Positions 1-6,732 of a DNA stretch of 9,718 nucleotides are shown here, in pieces (position 1 is the stretch's first letter; every line of letters starts with the position of its first letter). A model generated the notes under the pieces. It was not told the origin of the DNA, searched no databases, and saw nothing but the letters and a program-made list of their open reading frames with translations. Source of the DNA: Deltaproteobacteria bacterium RIFOXYA12_FULL_61_11 (GTDB lineage Bacteria > Bdellovibrionota_F > JAHFAK01 > YA12-FULL-61-11). The position numbers and the translations under genes are program-made. The DNA is taken from positions 1-9,718 of the forward strand of contig MGSU01000034.1 in the NCBI GenBank assembly GCA_001799195.1, written 5' to 3'.

Positions 1-8
1 GAGTACTC

Positions 9-887
9 ATGAGGCCGTCAGCCATCGCCATCTGCCTCGTCCTGTTGCTCGCGGGGAGCGGCCTTGCCGCCGCCAAGACCGTGACCGACCTCGCCAATTT
101 CGAAGTGCCGCGGGCCAACCCGGCCAATCGCATCGCCTGCAAGGGCCAATCCTTCCTCGCCAGATTCCACAACCCGTTCGAGAACAAGCGCATGACCGGT
201 CCGCAGCTCCTCCGCAAGCTCGCCGGTGCCTTCGAATGCGCCTTCCTGAACCGCGACCTCTCCCTGCTCGATCGCTTCATCGCCACGGTCGACGAGCACC
301 TGCGCAACGACAGCGAGGTTATCGCTGGCCTGATCATCGACAAACATGCCAAGGTCGGCGCCAGCCTCAAAATGATCGAGCAGCAGCGCCGCGAGTACGA
401 AGAACAACTCGACGAGCTGGCCGAACAAGAGGCCGCCTACAGCGATCAAGTCGAGGTCGCCGAGACGATCTTCCTCTTGCAGACACAGCAGTTGTCCCTG
501 GAAGAACTCGAGACCCGCCTGGTCGACACGGCCGGCAAGATCGCCGACCTCGAACAGATCATGGCCGGGCGCAAGGAACTCTACAAACTCTACAAGGACA
601 TCATCGATCGCAAGTACCAGCTCTATCTCGAGCGCACCACCAAGATGAAGTCGATCAAAGCGGTGCGAGAGGACGTCCGGCGGTACTTCGCGACCCAGGA
701 CGCCAAGGAGGCCATGGTCCGTTTCGAGGCCGACACCGCCTTCTTCTCCTCCGAACAGTTACTCGACTTCCATACCCGGGTTATCGACCTGGTCCAGGAA
801 AACCACCCCCAGGACCTCCTCGCCGATCCGGAGAACGTGCCGAGCGATGTCCAGGCCATCATTGACCGCGCCAGGGGGAAACGCTGA
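9..887 (+). CDS. Secreted coiled-coil protein of unknown function (gene 1 of a four-gene exported cluster)
   Basis: 292 residues. I do not recognise the family. The N-terminus is a clear Sec signal peptide: a short basic start, a hydrophobic run at about residues 5-18, and an Ala-rich cleavage region near 20-22. The cysteine in the signal (C9) is not in a lipobox, so a soluble periplasmic or secreted protein is more likely than a lipoprotein. The mature part has two cysteines (C44, C77), then a long charged helical region at about 100-235 rich in Glu, Gln, Lys and Leu, typical of coiled coil. It ends with a helical tail containing RVID (257-260), DPE (273-275) and QAII..AR (282-289). The same landmarks occur in the next gene, so the two look like diverged paralogs. 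A GAG a few bases before the ATG may be the end of a ribosome site that lies mostly outside the window. The reading frame, signal peptide and codon pattern make the gene itself secure; its function is unknown. Confidence 0.8.
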   Translation: MRPSAIAICLVLLLAGSGLAAAKTVTDLANFEVPRANPANRIACKGQSFLARFHNPFENKRMTGPQLLRKLAGAFECAFLNRDLSLLDRFIATVDEHLRNDSEVIAGLIIDKHAKVGASLKMIEQQRREYEEQLDELAEQEAAYSDQVEVAETIFLLQTQQLSLEELETRLVDTAGKIADLEQIMAGRKELYKLYKDIIDRKYQLYLERTTKMKSIKAVREDVRRYFATQDAKEAMVRFEADTAFFSSEQLLDFHTRVIDLVQENHPQDLLADPENVPSDVQAIIDRARGKR

Positions 888-937
888 ACCCGGAACGATG
901 AGCATGATCAGGAATATCGATACGACCAATACGTCGA

Positions 938-947
938 AAGGAGAGAG
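938..947 (+). promoter_or_regulatory. Ribosome binding site that fixes the start of gene 2
   Basis: AAGGAGAGAG ends one base before the ATG at 949, with its AGGAG core about 6 bases away. It is much stronger than anything before the in-frame upstream ATG codons at 847 or 898. It therefore supports 949 as the main start, which also places a good signal peptide at the N-terminus. Confidence 0.7.
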
Positions 948-948
948 T

Positions 949-1734
949 ATGAGCATGATCGTCAAGACCCTCGTCCTCGGGCTGCTCTGCACCATGGCCG
1001 TACCTGCGTGGGCCGGCAGACAGAAAACCTGCGATCCGGCCAACATCGACATCAAGAACGCGAAGGGGTGCGGCCGCATCGAGGTCTTCAGCCGCTTCGC
1101 CCTTGGAAACCTCAATCCGTGCGACGTTCTGCGCTGCAGCGTGGCCACCAAGAACGCCGACCTGCTCGAACGCTGGCTCACCTCGGTCGAGCGTTCGTGG
1201 GAAAAGGCCTACGCCGGGGGAGAACTCGAGCGCCAGGAAGCGGAAGTCGCAAAGCTGCAGAAAGACATGACCTCCCTGCGCCGCGACATCGCCTCGCTCG
1301 AGGCAAGAATCGCCGGTACCGCCACTGACGCCGAGGCCTTGCCCTATGCGCGGGACATCGAGCTGAAGGAAGGCCGGCTCGCCATTGCCGAGGAAACTCT
1401 CAAGGTACTCACTACCACCCTCACGGCCATGACCGGCGAACGGAACCGAACGAAACAGAACATCGAGAAGGCGCGGGAACTGCTCTCCACCATCGAACTG
1501 ATGAAGGTGGAAGGCCCGGGAGATCTCGACCGGGATCACCTGCTCGACGCCTTCGACGCCGCCGTCAGCCTCGAGAGCATCGATACCCTGGCCCGCCGAG
1601 TCATCGACGCCAGCCGCGAGGGTTTCGAGGACGAGGACCGCACGACGGACCCAGAAGGGAACGCGAAAACCCAGGACATCATCAAGAAGGCCCGGGAACG
1701 CGCCGCCAAGAAGCAATCCCTCGGCGTGAAATAA
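949..1734 (+). CDS. Secreted coiled-coil protein of unknown function (gene 2, likely paralog of gene 1)
   Basis: 261 residues from the ATG at 949. The frame is open from an ATG at 847, but that start would overlap gene 1 and push the signal peptide 34 residues inward. The N-terminus is a signal peptide with an AWA cleavage site after about A22. Four mature cysteines follow (C28, C41, C58, C63), then a helical charged region at about 90-190 with strong coiled-coil character (heptad-like Leu/Ile among Glu, Lys and Arg). The C-terminal tail carries RVID (217-220), DPE (234-236) and QDII..AR (242-249), matching the order seen at the end of gene 1. C28 and C63 are spaced much like C44 and C77 of gene 1 and flank a similar SRF/ARF segment. 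Gene 1 ends 61 bases upstream and gene 3 starts 13 bases downstream, so co-transcription is likely. Function is unknown; a periplasmic or secreted structural or adaptor role is only inference. Confidence 0.8.
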   Translation: MSMIVKTLVLGLLCTMAVPAWAGRQKTCDPANIDIKNAKGCGRIEVFSRFALGNLNPCDVLRCSVATKNADLLERWLTSVERSWEKAYAGGELERQEAEVAKLQKDMTSLRRDIASLEARIAGTATDAEALPYARDIELKEGRLAIAEETLKVLTTTLTAMTGERNRTKQNIEKARELLSTIELMKVEGPGDLDRDHLLDAFDAAVSLESIDTLARRVIDASREGFEDEDRTTDPEGNAKTQDIIKKARERAAKKQSLGVK

Positions 1735-1747
1735 TGGAGGTGCGAGC

Positions 1748-3295
1748 ATGAACCAACGACACGTACTCTCGAACCTCCTGCTCTGTTGCCTCGCGATCGT
1801 CCTGGCGGTATGCCCTGCGGCCCTGGCCGACGGTCAAGACCTCCTCAAGATGCTCGCCGACCAAGAACCCCTGGCCGAAGACCTAGCAGAGACCCTCACG
1901 GCCGAGAACGTGGCTGAGGCGACCGCGGCCGTCGAAGAAATGAGCCCGGCCGAGGTGGAGCAGGCCGTACTCGAGGCCGGCGAACAAAAAGGCGGTCTTC
2001 TGCAACGCCTCGGCTTCTCGGAAAAAGCGTCCCAGCTCCGCACCTTCGTCTCGAGGTTCGCCGAGAAGAACGAGCTGCTCCGTGAACTCAAGAAGTTTAC
2101 CGAGAGCGAGGAGGTCGACGCCGTGGTGAAGGCCAGCGGCGGAGTGGCCGGGGCGAGCGCCATGGCCAGTTTGGTCGCCGGTATCCTGGCCAAGCGTGCC
2201 TCCGGAGACAAGGCGAAAAAATGGCGAGGCATCCGCAACGCCATGTTTGCCCTGGGAGCCTGTGCCACCCTGACCGGCGTGCACCGTTACTGGAAGAACG
2301 GCCAGGAGGACGGCGAGGAGGACAGCGCTGCCGCGGGCCATTCTTTCAAGAAGGACGTGCTCTCGCCCGTGCTCCAAACCACCGCCTGTCTCGTCGGTGC
2401 CATCGGCGTCAACCTCCTGCTCAAGAAAGCCAAACGTTCCTGGATGTACCATCACCACGACTACTTCAAGCTCGTGCGGAAGGACGGAGCCTGGGGCAAG
2501 CTGAAGATGCGCGAGCCGGTCTTCTACCTGCCGCTCTCGGATACCGGGCTCGAAAACCTGATGGGGAAGGACGTCGGTGCCTACCGCTTGGTCGAGGGCG
2601 AGGGCAAGGGCCAGAGCTTCGAGGCCGAGGACGGCATTCTCGGCAACGGGCTGCGGTTCCGCCATCCCGATGCCGCGATCCGAGTCGAGAAGCTCTCCGA
2701 GGTCTTGAAGCGCAACAAACAGGCGACCCTGACCTTCTGGGTCAACTTCGAACAGTACCCCTCTTTCATCCTCGGACAACGCGTCCTCGAAGAGAAGGTG
2801 CCAGAGCTCAGCCACGAGCCGATGAGCTTCTTCCTGGCCGCCGACAGCAAACTCTACTTCAATTTCAACAAACTCCAGAGCAACGGTGTGTTCAAGAAGG
2901 AGCAGAGTATCGAGGCCTACTACAGCACCATGCCTCGCGGCGACTCGGCGCTCCACAAGTGGCGGTACATGGCCGTGGTCATCCGTCGCGAGGGAGGCGA
3001 ATACCTGCTCGACACCCACGTTTCCTCCTTCGACTGGGGCGAGGTGGTGTTCATGAACCAGGGCGAACACAAAACCGTCCGCGTACCGGCGGACGAGACC
3101 GACCTCTTCGGCCCCGCCCCCTGGTTCTTCGGCGGCAGCTCAGTGGCCAAGGGGGACAAGTACTTCTACCAACGACTCCCTCAGGGCAGCGGGTTCACCG
3201 GCCTCCTCGACGAGGTGCGGGTCTACGACTTCGCCCTGAACCGCGAGCAGATGATCTTCGACCGCGACGTAGCGCAAGACATCGACGCCGAGTGA
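1748..3295 (+). CDS. Exported protein with hydrophobic segments and a C-terminal LamG/concanavalin-like domain (gene 3)
   Basis: 515 residues. The start is supported by GGAGGTG at 1736-1742, and the stop of gene 2 lies only 13 bases upstream. Residues 1-27 form a signal peptide with an ALA cleavage site. Residues 30-125 are acidic and helical. Three hydrophobic stretches follow at about 131-148, 162-178 and 205-225, separated by charged linkers, so the protein may be membrane-anchored. A basic, HHH-containing link (235-237) leads into the C-terminal half, about 258-510. This half has the hallmarks of a LamG/jelly-roll domain: an opening strand VFYLPLSD, then a GNGLRF motif (299-304), TLTFWVNF (327-334), and the near-terminal GLLDEVRVYDFAL (485-497). 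That last motif is characteristic of Laminin_G_3-type domains. Such domains usually bind glycans or proteins on the cell surface; the ligand here cannot be told from sequence. The overall architecture is not one I can name. Confidence 0.8.
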   Translation: MNQRHVLSNLLLCCLAIVLAVCPAALADGQDLLKMLADQEPLAEDLAETLTAENVAEATAAVEEMSPAEVEQAVLEAGEQKGGLLQRLGFSEKASQLRTFVSRFAEKNELLRELKKFTESEEVDAVVKASGGVAGASAMASLVAGILAKRASGDKAKKWRGIRNAMFALGACATLTGVHRYWKNGQEDGEEDSAAAGHSFKKDVLSPVLQTTACLVGAIGVNLLLKKAKRSWMYHHHDYFKLVRKDGAWGKLKMREPVFYLPLSDTGLENLMGKDVGAYRLVEGEGKGQSFEAEDGILGNGLRFRHPDAAIRVEKLSEVLKRNKQATLTFWVNFEQYPSFILGQRVLEEKVPELSHEPMSFFLAADSKLYFNFNKLQSNGVFKKEQSIEAYYSTMPRGDSALHKWRYMAVVIRREGGEYLLDTHVSSFDWGEVVFMNQGEHKTVRVPADETDLFGPAPWFFGGSSVAKGDKYFYQRLPQGSGFTGLLDEVRVYDFALNREQMIFDRDVAQDIDAE

Positions 3296-3329
3296 CAGAT
3301 CCCTGCAGGCAGCCTCGAGGAGTACGACC

Positions 3330-4484
3330 ATGCGCATGCCACTCTTCCTTCTTGCACTCTTGCTGCTCAGCTTCTCCAGCAAGGTCCAGGCGGCAGAGGA
3401 AGATCCTGCCACAGCATGCCTGGCATTCCTAAACGACCACAAAGAGTTGCGTGGGATGCCCGATCCCGAGCTGACCTGCGCCCGGGTCGGCACCACCGTG
3501 GGCTTGGCCTGTCTGCAGACGGTCTTGCCCCACGCCAAGCACTGGCGCGAGGAACATACTATCGCAGACGTGGTCGAGGGGTGCGCCGGTTTGCGCAGCC
3601 TGGAAGGCGTGGTCTACCTCGACCGGCTCTCCGACCAAGGCGGATTGACCTACGAGGACCTCCTCGAGGCCAAGGCCATCGAAGGCTATTTCTCGGACAC
3701 CAAGCTTGCGACCGAGTTGATCGAGAAGCTCTCGTCTTACTCCGAGTTCCGCTCCGTGCACGACCAGCTCAAACAGAAGGGGATCTACCGGGCCTCGGCC
3801 ATTGCCTCTAACCTGGCCGGCGTGGTCGCGATCCTAGGCTTCGCCTGTGTCTTCGCCCAACCGACCTGTGCCGCGCTGGTCGGCGCGATCGTCGGCCAGG
3901 CCGTGGCGACGCACACCGTCGGCACGGTGGGGTTGCTCACCTTCGTCGGGGCGTTCTCGGGCAGCGGTTTCTTGAAAATACCCCAGTCCTGTCTCGACGA
4001 GAAAGACGGTATCCCGGTCGGTGAGGAGCGCCTCAGCATGGACGAGATCAACCGGCGCATGGCCGGGCTCTCGGAGGTGGTGGTCGACTTCTTCACCCAG
4101 GCCTTCAAGACCCGGGGGCACCAGCACCTGTTCAGCAACTACGGCGACTTCGCCTTCGTGACCTTCAAGCATTGCAGACGGGTGAAGAGTCTCTTCTACA
4201 TCGACAAGATCGTCTTCGCCGACAAGAAGCACTACGTCGGCACGGTGACCAGCCGCGGCAAACTTGGTTTCGGGTTATTCGAGATCAAGACCAAGCTGGA
4301 TATCCCGCGTCTCCCGTACCTGAATATCGACTTCATGGCTCCGAACATGGCCGCGGATCCCATGAACGAGGATATGGAGTACGTGGTCGAGGGCAGGAGG
4401 CAGAAGCCGGCCATGTTCACCATCCGCCACACGCAACGCCAGTTCCTGGTCCTCAACTCCCGCCTGCTCGAGGAGATCGACTAA
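3330..4484 (+). CDS. Exported cysteine-containing protein with a hydrophobic hairpin, unknown function (gene 4)
   Basis: 384 residues. The start has a good ribosome site (GAGGAG, 3317-3322, 7 bases before the ATG). Residues 1-21 are a signal peptide with probable cleavage around the VQAA region. The mature N-terminal domain (about 25-145) holds C30, C50, C61 and C85 and is mainly helical. A long Ala/Gly/Val-rich hydrophobic zone at about 155-213 could form two or three membrane helices; C173 and C180 bracket the first turn. The C-terminal 170 residues (C221, C282) are soluble and look beta-rich, with alternating hydrophobic residues around 284-320. The mature protein has eight cysteines in all, consistent with disulfides in an oxidising compartment, though pairing is inference. 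It starts 34 bases after gene 3 and is probably the last gene of the operon, because the next gene faces it. I do not recognise the family. Confidence 0.78.
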   Translation: MRMPLFLLALLLLSFSSKVQAAEEDPATACLAFLNDHKELRGMPDPELTCARVGTTVGLACLQTVLPHAKHWREEHTIADVVEGCAGLRSLEGVVYLDRLSDQGGLTYEDLLEAKAIEGYFSDTKLATELIEKLSSYSEFRSVHDQLKQKGIYRASAIASNLAGVVAILGFACVFAQPTCAALVGAIVGQAVATHTVGTVGLLTFVGAFSGSGFLKIPQSCLDEKDGIPVGEERLSMDEINRRMAGLSEVVVDFFTQAFKTRGHQHLFSNYGDFAFVTFKHCRRVKSLFYIDKIVFADKKHYVGTVTSRGKLGFGLFEIKTKLDIPRLPYLNIDFMAPNMAADPMNEDMEYVVEGRRQKPAMFTIRHTQRQFLVLNSRLLEEID

Positions 4485-4489
4485 GCCGT

Positions 4490-5128
4490 TCAGCCCTCTG
4501 GTTTTCTCAAGACCACCAGTTCAATCGCGCCGAAGGTGACCAACTTCCGCTCTACTAGCTCCACCCTGGGGAGCCCCGCGATCAGAGGCGAGAGGCCTCC
4601 GGCCAGTTGGTACTGCTGCTGGCGGCGTAGGTGTTCCAGCCCAGCCGCGCATTCGAAGCCGAGGATGACCAGCCGGGCCAACCACCCCAGGGGGAAGGAA
4701 TAGGGTCCGGGGTGGAAATCCACCAGCAGGATCCTTCCCCCCGGCCGGACCACCCGGAAGAGTTCGGCCAGGGCCACAACCCGGACTTCGGCGGGCAGCT
4801 CGTGCAGGGTCAGCATGGCCAGCCCGAGCTCAAACGCCGCCGACGGGTAGGGCAGGGCTTCAGCATTGCCGAGCGTGAGTTCGGCCTCGTCGCCGAGCTT
4901 GCGGATCGCCCGGCCGAGCATGGCCGGGGAGGCATCCAACCCGGTGACCGTATAGCCCGCCCGGCGGAACAACACGAGGTTGCTGCCGGTGCCGCAACCG
5001 ACCTCGAACATCATCCTGCCCGCGCCGGGTCCTGCCAGGCGCAGGGCCAAGGCTCGCAGGCCGGCGTTGAAAGGTTCGACTACAAGGTCGAAGTACGGAG
5101 CTTGGAACGCATAGGGATCGCGAGCCAT
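4490..5128 (-). CDS. Class I SAM-dependent methyltransferase (Methyltransf_11/UbiE-like fold)
   Basis: 212 residues from the ATG at 5128. The frame is open to an ATG at 5218, but the extra 30 residues are Pro/Ser/Gly-rich and unlike the family. The 5128 start has AGAGG five bases upstream and begins right before the conserved N-terminal helix (YAFQAPYFD). Family motifs are in order: the SAM-binding glycine loop FEVGCGTGS (41-49), the acidic residue ending strand 2 in GLDAS (D65), the NAEALPYP segment (88-95), and the LFRVVRPGGRILLVDF post-motif region (123-138). The protein is cytosolic and transfers a methyl group from S-adenosylmethionine. The substrate cannot be assigned; quinone, lipid or small-molecule acceptors all occur in this superfamily. 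It converges on gene 4 with 5 bases between stop codons and diverges from lolC. I saw no clear Rho-independent terminator between the two converging genes. Confidence 0.88.
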   Translation of the reverse strand: MARDPYAFQAPYFDLVVEPFNAGLRALALRLAGPGAGRMMFEVGCGTGSNLVLFRRAGYTVTGLDASPAMLGRAIRKLGDEAELTLGNAEALPYPSAAFELGLAMLTLHELPAEVRVVALAELFRVVRPGGRILLVDFHPGPYSFPLGWLARLVILGFECAAGLEHLRRQQQYQLAGGLSPLIAGLPRVELVERKLVTFGAIELVVLRKPEG

Positions 5129-5160
5129 GCACACCTCTGGGAAGAAGAGTAGCACCGAGA

Positions 5161-5186
5161 CCCTACCCCGGGTACCTGGGGTAGGG
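5161..5186. repeat. 26-bp near-perfect palindrome upstream of the methyltransferase gene
   Basis: CCCTACCCC (5161-5169) pairs exactly with GGGGTAGGG (5178-5186). The 8-base centre contains GGTACC on the same axis, so only one pair (G5170/T5177) is mismatched. Neither strand has a T-run after it, so it is unlikely to be a Rho-independent terminator. Lying about 33 bases before the methyltransferase start, it could be an operator for a dimeric regulator or a hairpin in the mRNA leader. Which of these is not decidable from sequence. Confidence 0.6.
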
Positions 5187-5325
5187 CAAGCGGGAGAACT
5201 TCCCCCAGGGGACTTCACCGAACGCGTGCCGCTCCCAGGGCACCGACGAGCGCCGGATGCTCGTGGAAGACGCGATCCAGGGTCTCGGCGATGGCATGGT
5301 CCCCGCTCGTTCCGCCATTACCATG

Positions 5326-5355
5326 ACCATGCTGACGCCGCCCTCGGGTTGTCAA
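5326..5355 (-). promoter_or_regulatory. Weak candidate promoter for the methyltransferase gene
   Basis: On the minus strand a perfect TTGACA (-35) sits at 5355-5350. After an 18-base spacer comes CATGGT at 5331-5326, which matches only 3 of 6 positions of a sigma-70 -10 box. If real, the transcript would have a leader of nearly 190 bases carrying the palindrome. The exact -35 hexamer is suggestive, but the -10 is poor. Confidence 0.22.
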
Positions 5356-5385
5356 GGTTCCTCTCGATCCCGCTTGGCTTTCTCC

Positions 5386-5413
5386 TTGATCTTTTCCACT
5401 CGCGAGTTATGCT
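5386..5413 (+). promoter_or_regulatory. Candidate sigma-70-type promoter for lolC-lolD-bamA
   Basis: TTGATC (5386-5391), a 16-base spacer and TATGCT (5408-5413) each match 4 of 6 consensus bases. This is the most AT-rich part of the intergenic region. Transcription would begin near 5420, giving a leader of about 60 bases before lolC. It lies back to back with the possible minus-strand promoter. Confidence 0.45.
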
Positions 5414-5478
5414 CATCCACCCTCCAGCCTGGGAGGTCTTGTACCCGGGCGGGGCCGATAGCGAGGATGCAACCGGCA

Positions 5479-6732
5479 ATGCGCTTCGAGGCGTTCATCG
5501 GGACGAGGTACCTCCTCTCCCGGAAATCCCAGATGTTCATTTCGTTCATTTCGGTGATCTCGGTGCTCGGGGTTTGCCTCGGGGTCATGGCCCTGATCGT
5601 GGTCCTCTCGGTCCAAGCCGGCTTCGAGCACGACCTGAAATCCAAGATCCTCGGCAACTCCTCGCACCTCATCCTGCTCAAGTACGGTTCGGAGAAATTG
5701 CACGACTATCGGGCCGTGATGCAGCGGATCGCCGAGGGTGTGACCGGCATCGAGGGCATGACCCCGACCCTGTACCACGAGGTCCTCCTGACCACGGAGA
5801 GCAACACCTCATCGGGAGTCATGCTCAAGGGCGTGGACCCGGAGACGGCGGCCTCGGTGCTCAACCTCGGCCGCAACCTCATCAGCACCGAACACGGCGA
5901 CCGCGACCTTGCCAAGGTCCTCGCCCATGCCGAGGACGACCTGCCCCGGGTGATCGTCGGCCTCGAGCTCAGCAAACAGTCGCTGATCTTCCCGGGCGAC
6001 ACCCTCACCTTGCTCTCGCCCGAGGGTGAGATCACCCCCTTCGGCAACACCCCGCGCCTCAGGAAATTCCGGGTTGCAGGCATCTTCAAGACCGGGATGT
6101 GGGAGTACGATACCAAGTTCGTCTACACCCACCTCAGCGATGCCCAACGCTTCTTCTCGCTCTCCGATGTCTGTTCCTACATCGAGATGCGCATCACCGA
6201 TCTCGACCAACCCAAGGCCACCGGCACCGAGGTCACCCGCTTGCTCGGCCCGCCCTATCTGACCCGGGACTGGCAGGACCTCAACGGCGACCTCTTCGAC
6301 GCACTCCGCCTCGAACGCACGGTCACCTTCATCACCCTGGCCATGGTCATCCTGGTGGCGACCTTCAGCATCGTGGCCACGCTGGTCATGCTGGTCATGG
6401 ACAAGTCCAAGGAGATCGCCATTCTCAAGACCATGGGCGCGACCTCCGCGCAGGTGATGCGCATCTTCGTGCTCACCGGCGCCACCATCGGCGTCATCGG
6501 CGTGCTCCTCGGCGAGGTCCTGGGCGTGGTCCTCTCCCTGCTGCTGCGCGATGTCATCCGCTGGCCGCTCAACCCCTCGGTCTACTTCATCGACACCCTG
6601 CCGGTGCAGATCGACCCGGCCCGCTGCGCGGTGGTCGGCCTTTTCACCCTGACCATGGTCCTCGGATCGACCCTCTATCCCTCCTGGAAGGCCGCATCGC
6701 TCGATCCGGTCGAGGGGTTGCGCTATGAGTGA
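5479..6732 (+). CDS. lolC: Lipoprotein-releasing ABC transporter permease, LolC/LolE family
   Basis: 417 residues from the ATG at 5479. This is the inner-membrane subunit of the Lol transporter, which extracts mature lipoproteins and passes them to the periplasmic carrier LolA. The start gives MRFEAFIGTRYL, the typical family N-terminus; an ATG at 5467 would add four residues and cannot be excluded, since neither has an ideal ribosome site. The layout is a first membrane helix at about 20-45, including the conserved GVMALIVVLSV stretch, then a large periplasmic domain (about 46-280). Three C-terminal helices follow at about 282-306, 330-355 and 380-402 (FtsX-like permease domain). The segment MDKSKEIAILKTMGAT (307-322) is the cytoplasmic coupling region for the ATPase. 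The C-terminus YPSWKAASLDPVEGLRYE is characteristic. Length fits the family (about 400-420). Only one permease gene is seen here, as in bacteria that use a single LolC/E-type subunit, but a second copy elsewhere cannot be excluded. Confidence 0.93.
   Translation: MRFEAFIGTRYLLSRKSQMFISFISVISVLGVCLGVMALIVVLSVQAGFEHDLKSKILGNSSHLILLKYGSEKLHDYRAVMQRIAEGVTGIEGMTPTLYHEVLLTTESNTSSGVMLKGVDPETAASVLNLGRNLISTEHGDRDLAKVLAHAEDDLPRVIVGLELSKQSLIFPGDTLTLLSPEGEITPFGNTPRLRKFRVAGIFKTGMWEYDTKFVYTHLSDAQRFFSLSDVCSYIEMRITDLDQPKATGTEVTRLLGPPYLTRDWQDLNGDLFDALRLERTVTFITLAMVILVATFSIVATLVMLVMDKSKEIAILKTMGATSAQVMRIFVLTGATIGVIGVLLGEVLGVVLSLLLRDVIRWPLNPSVYFIDTLPVQIDPARCAVVGLFTLTMVLGSTLYPSWKAASLDPVEGLRYE

Larger units (their letters stand above)
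5129..5478. other. Intergenic region between divergent methyltransferase and lolC genes
   Basis: About 350 bases with no confidently called gene. It holds the methyltransferase ribosome site (CCTCT on the + strand at 5134-5138), a 26-bp palindrome, a candidate lolC promoter, a weak candidate promoter for the other direction, and two short minus-strand open frames listed under findings. In-frame extension of lolC back to an ATG at 5257 is possible on paper. It has no family support and would cover the predicted promoter. Confidence 0.7.

Noticed and set aside
847-948. Upstream in-frame start for gene 2
   Set aside because: Overlaps gene 1 and puts the signal peptide 34 residues inside the protein; the 949 ATG has a much better ribosome site.
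1883-3070. 395-codon minus-strand open frame opposite gene 3
   Set aside because: Antisense to a gene with a signal peptide, good ribosome site and recognisable LamG motifs; the product is His/Glu/Leu-rich without motifs.
4494-4520. Possible terminator hairpin (GGTTTT/AAGACC) after gene 4
   Set aside because: Only six pairs with one wobble and a three-base loop, no following T-run, and inside the methyltransferase coding sequence.
5129-5218. Thirty-residue N-terminal extension of the methyltransferase
   Set aside because: Not family-like, would cover the palindrome, and the ATG at 5128 has its own AGAGG site at proper spacing.
5257-5478. 74-residue N-terminal extension of lolC
   Set aside because: LolC-type proteins begin at the short MRFEAFIGTRYL segment; the extension has no resemblance to the family and covers the likely promoter.
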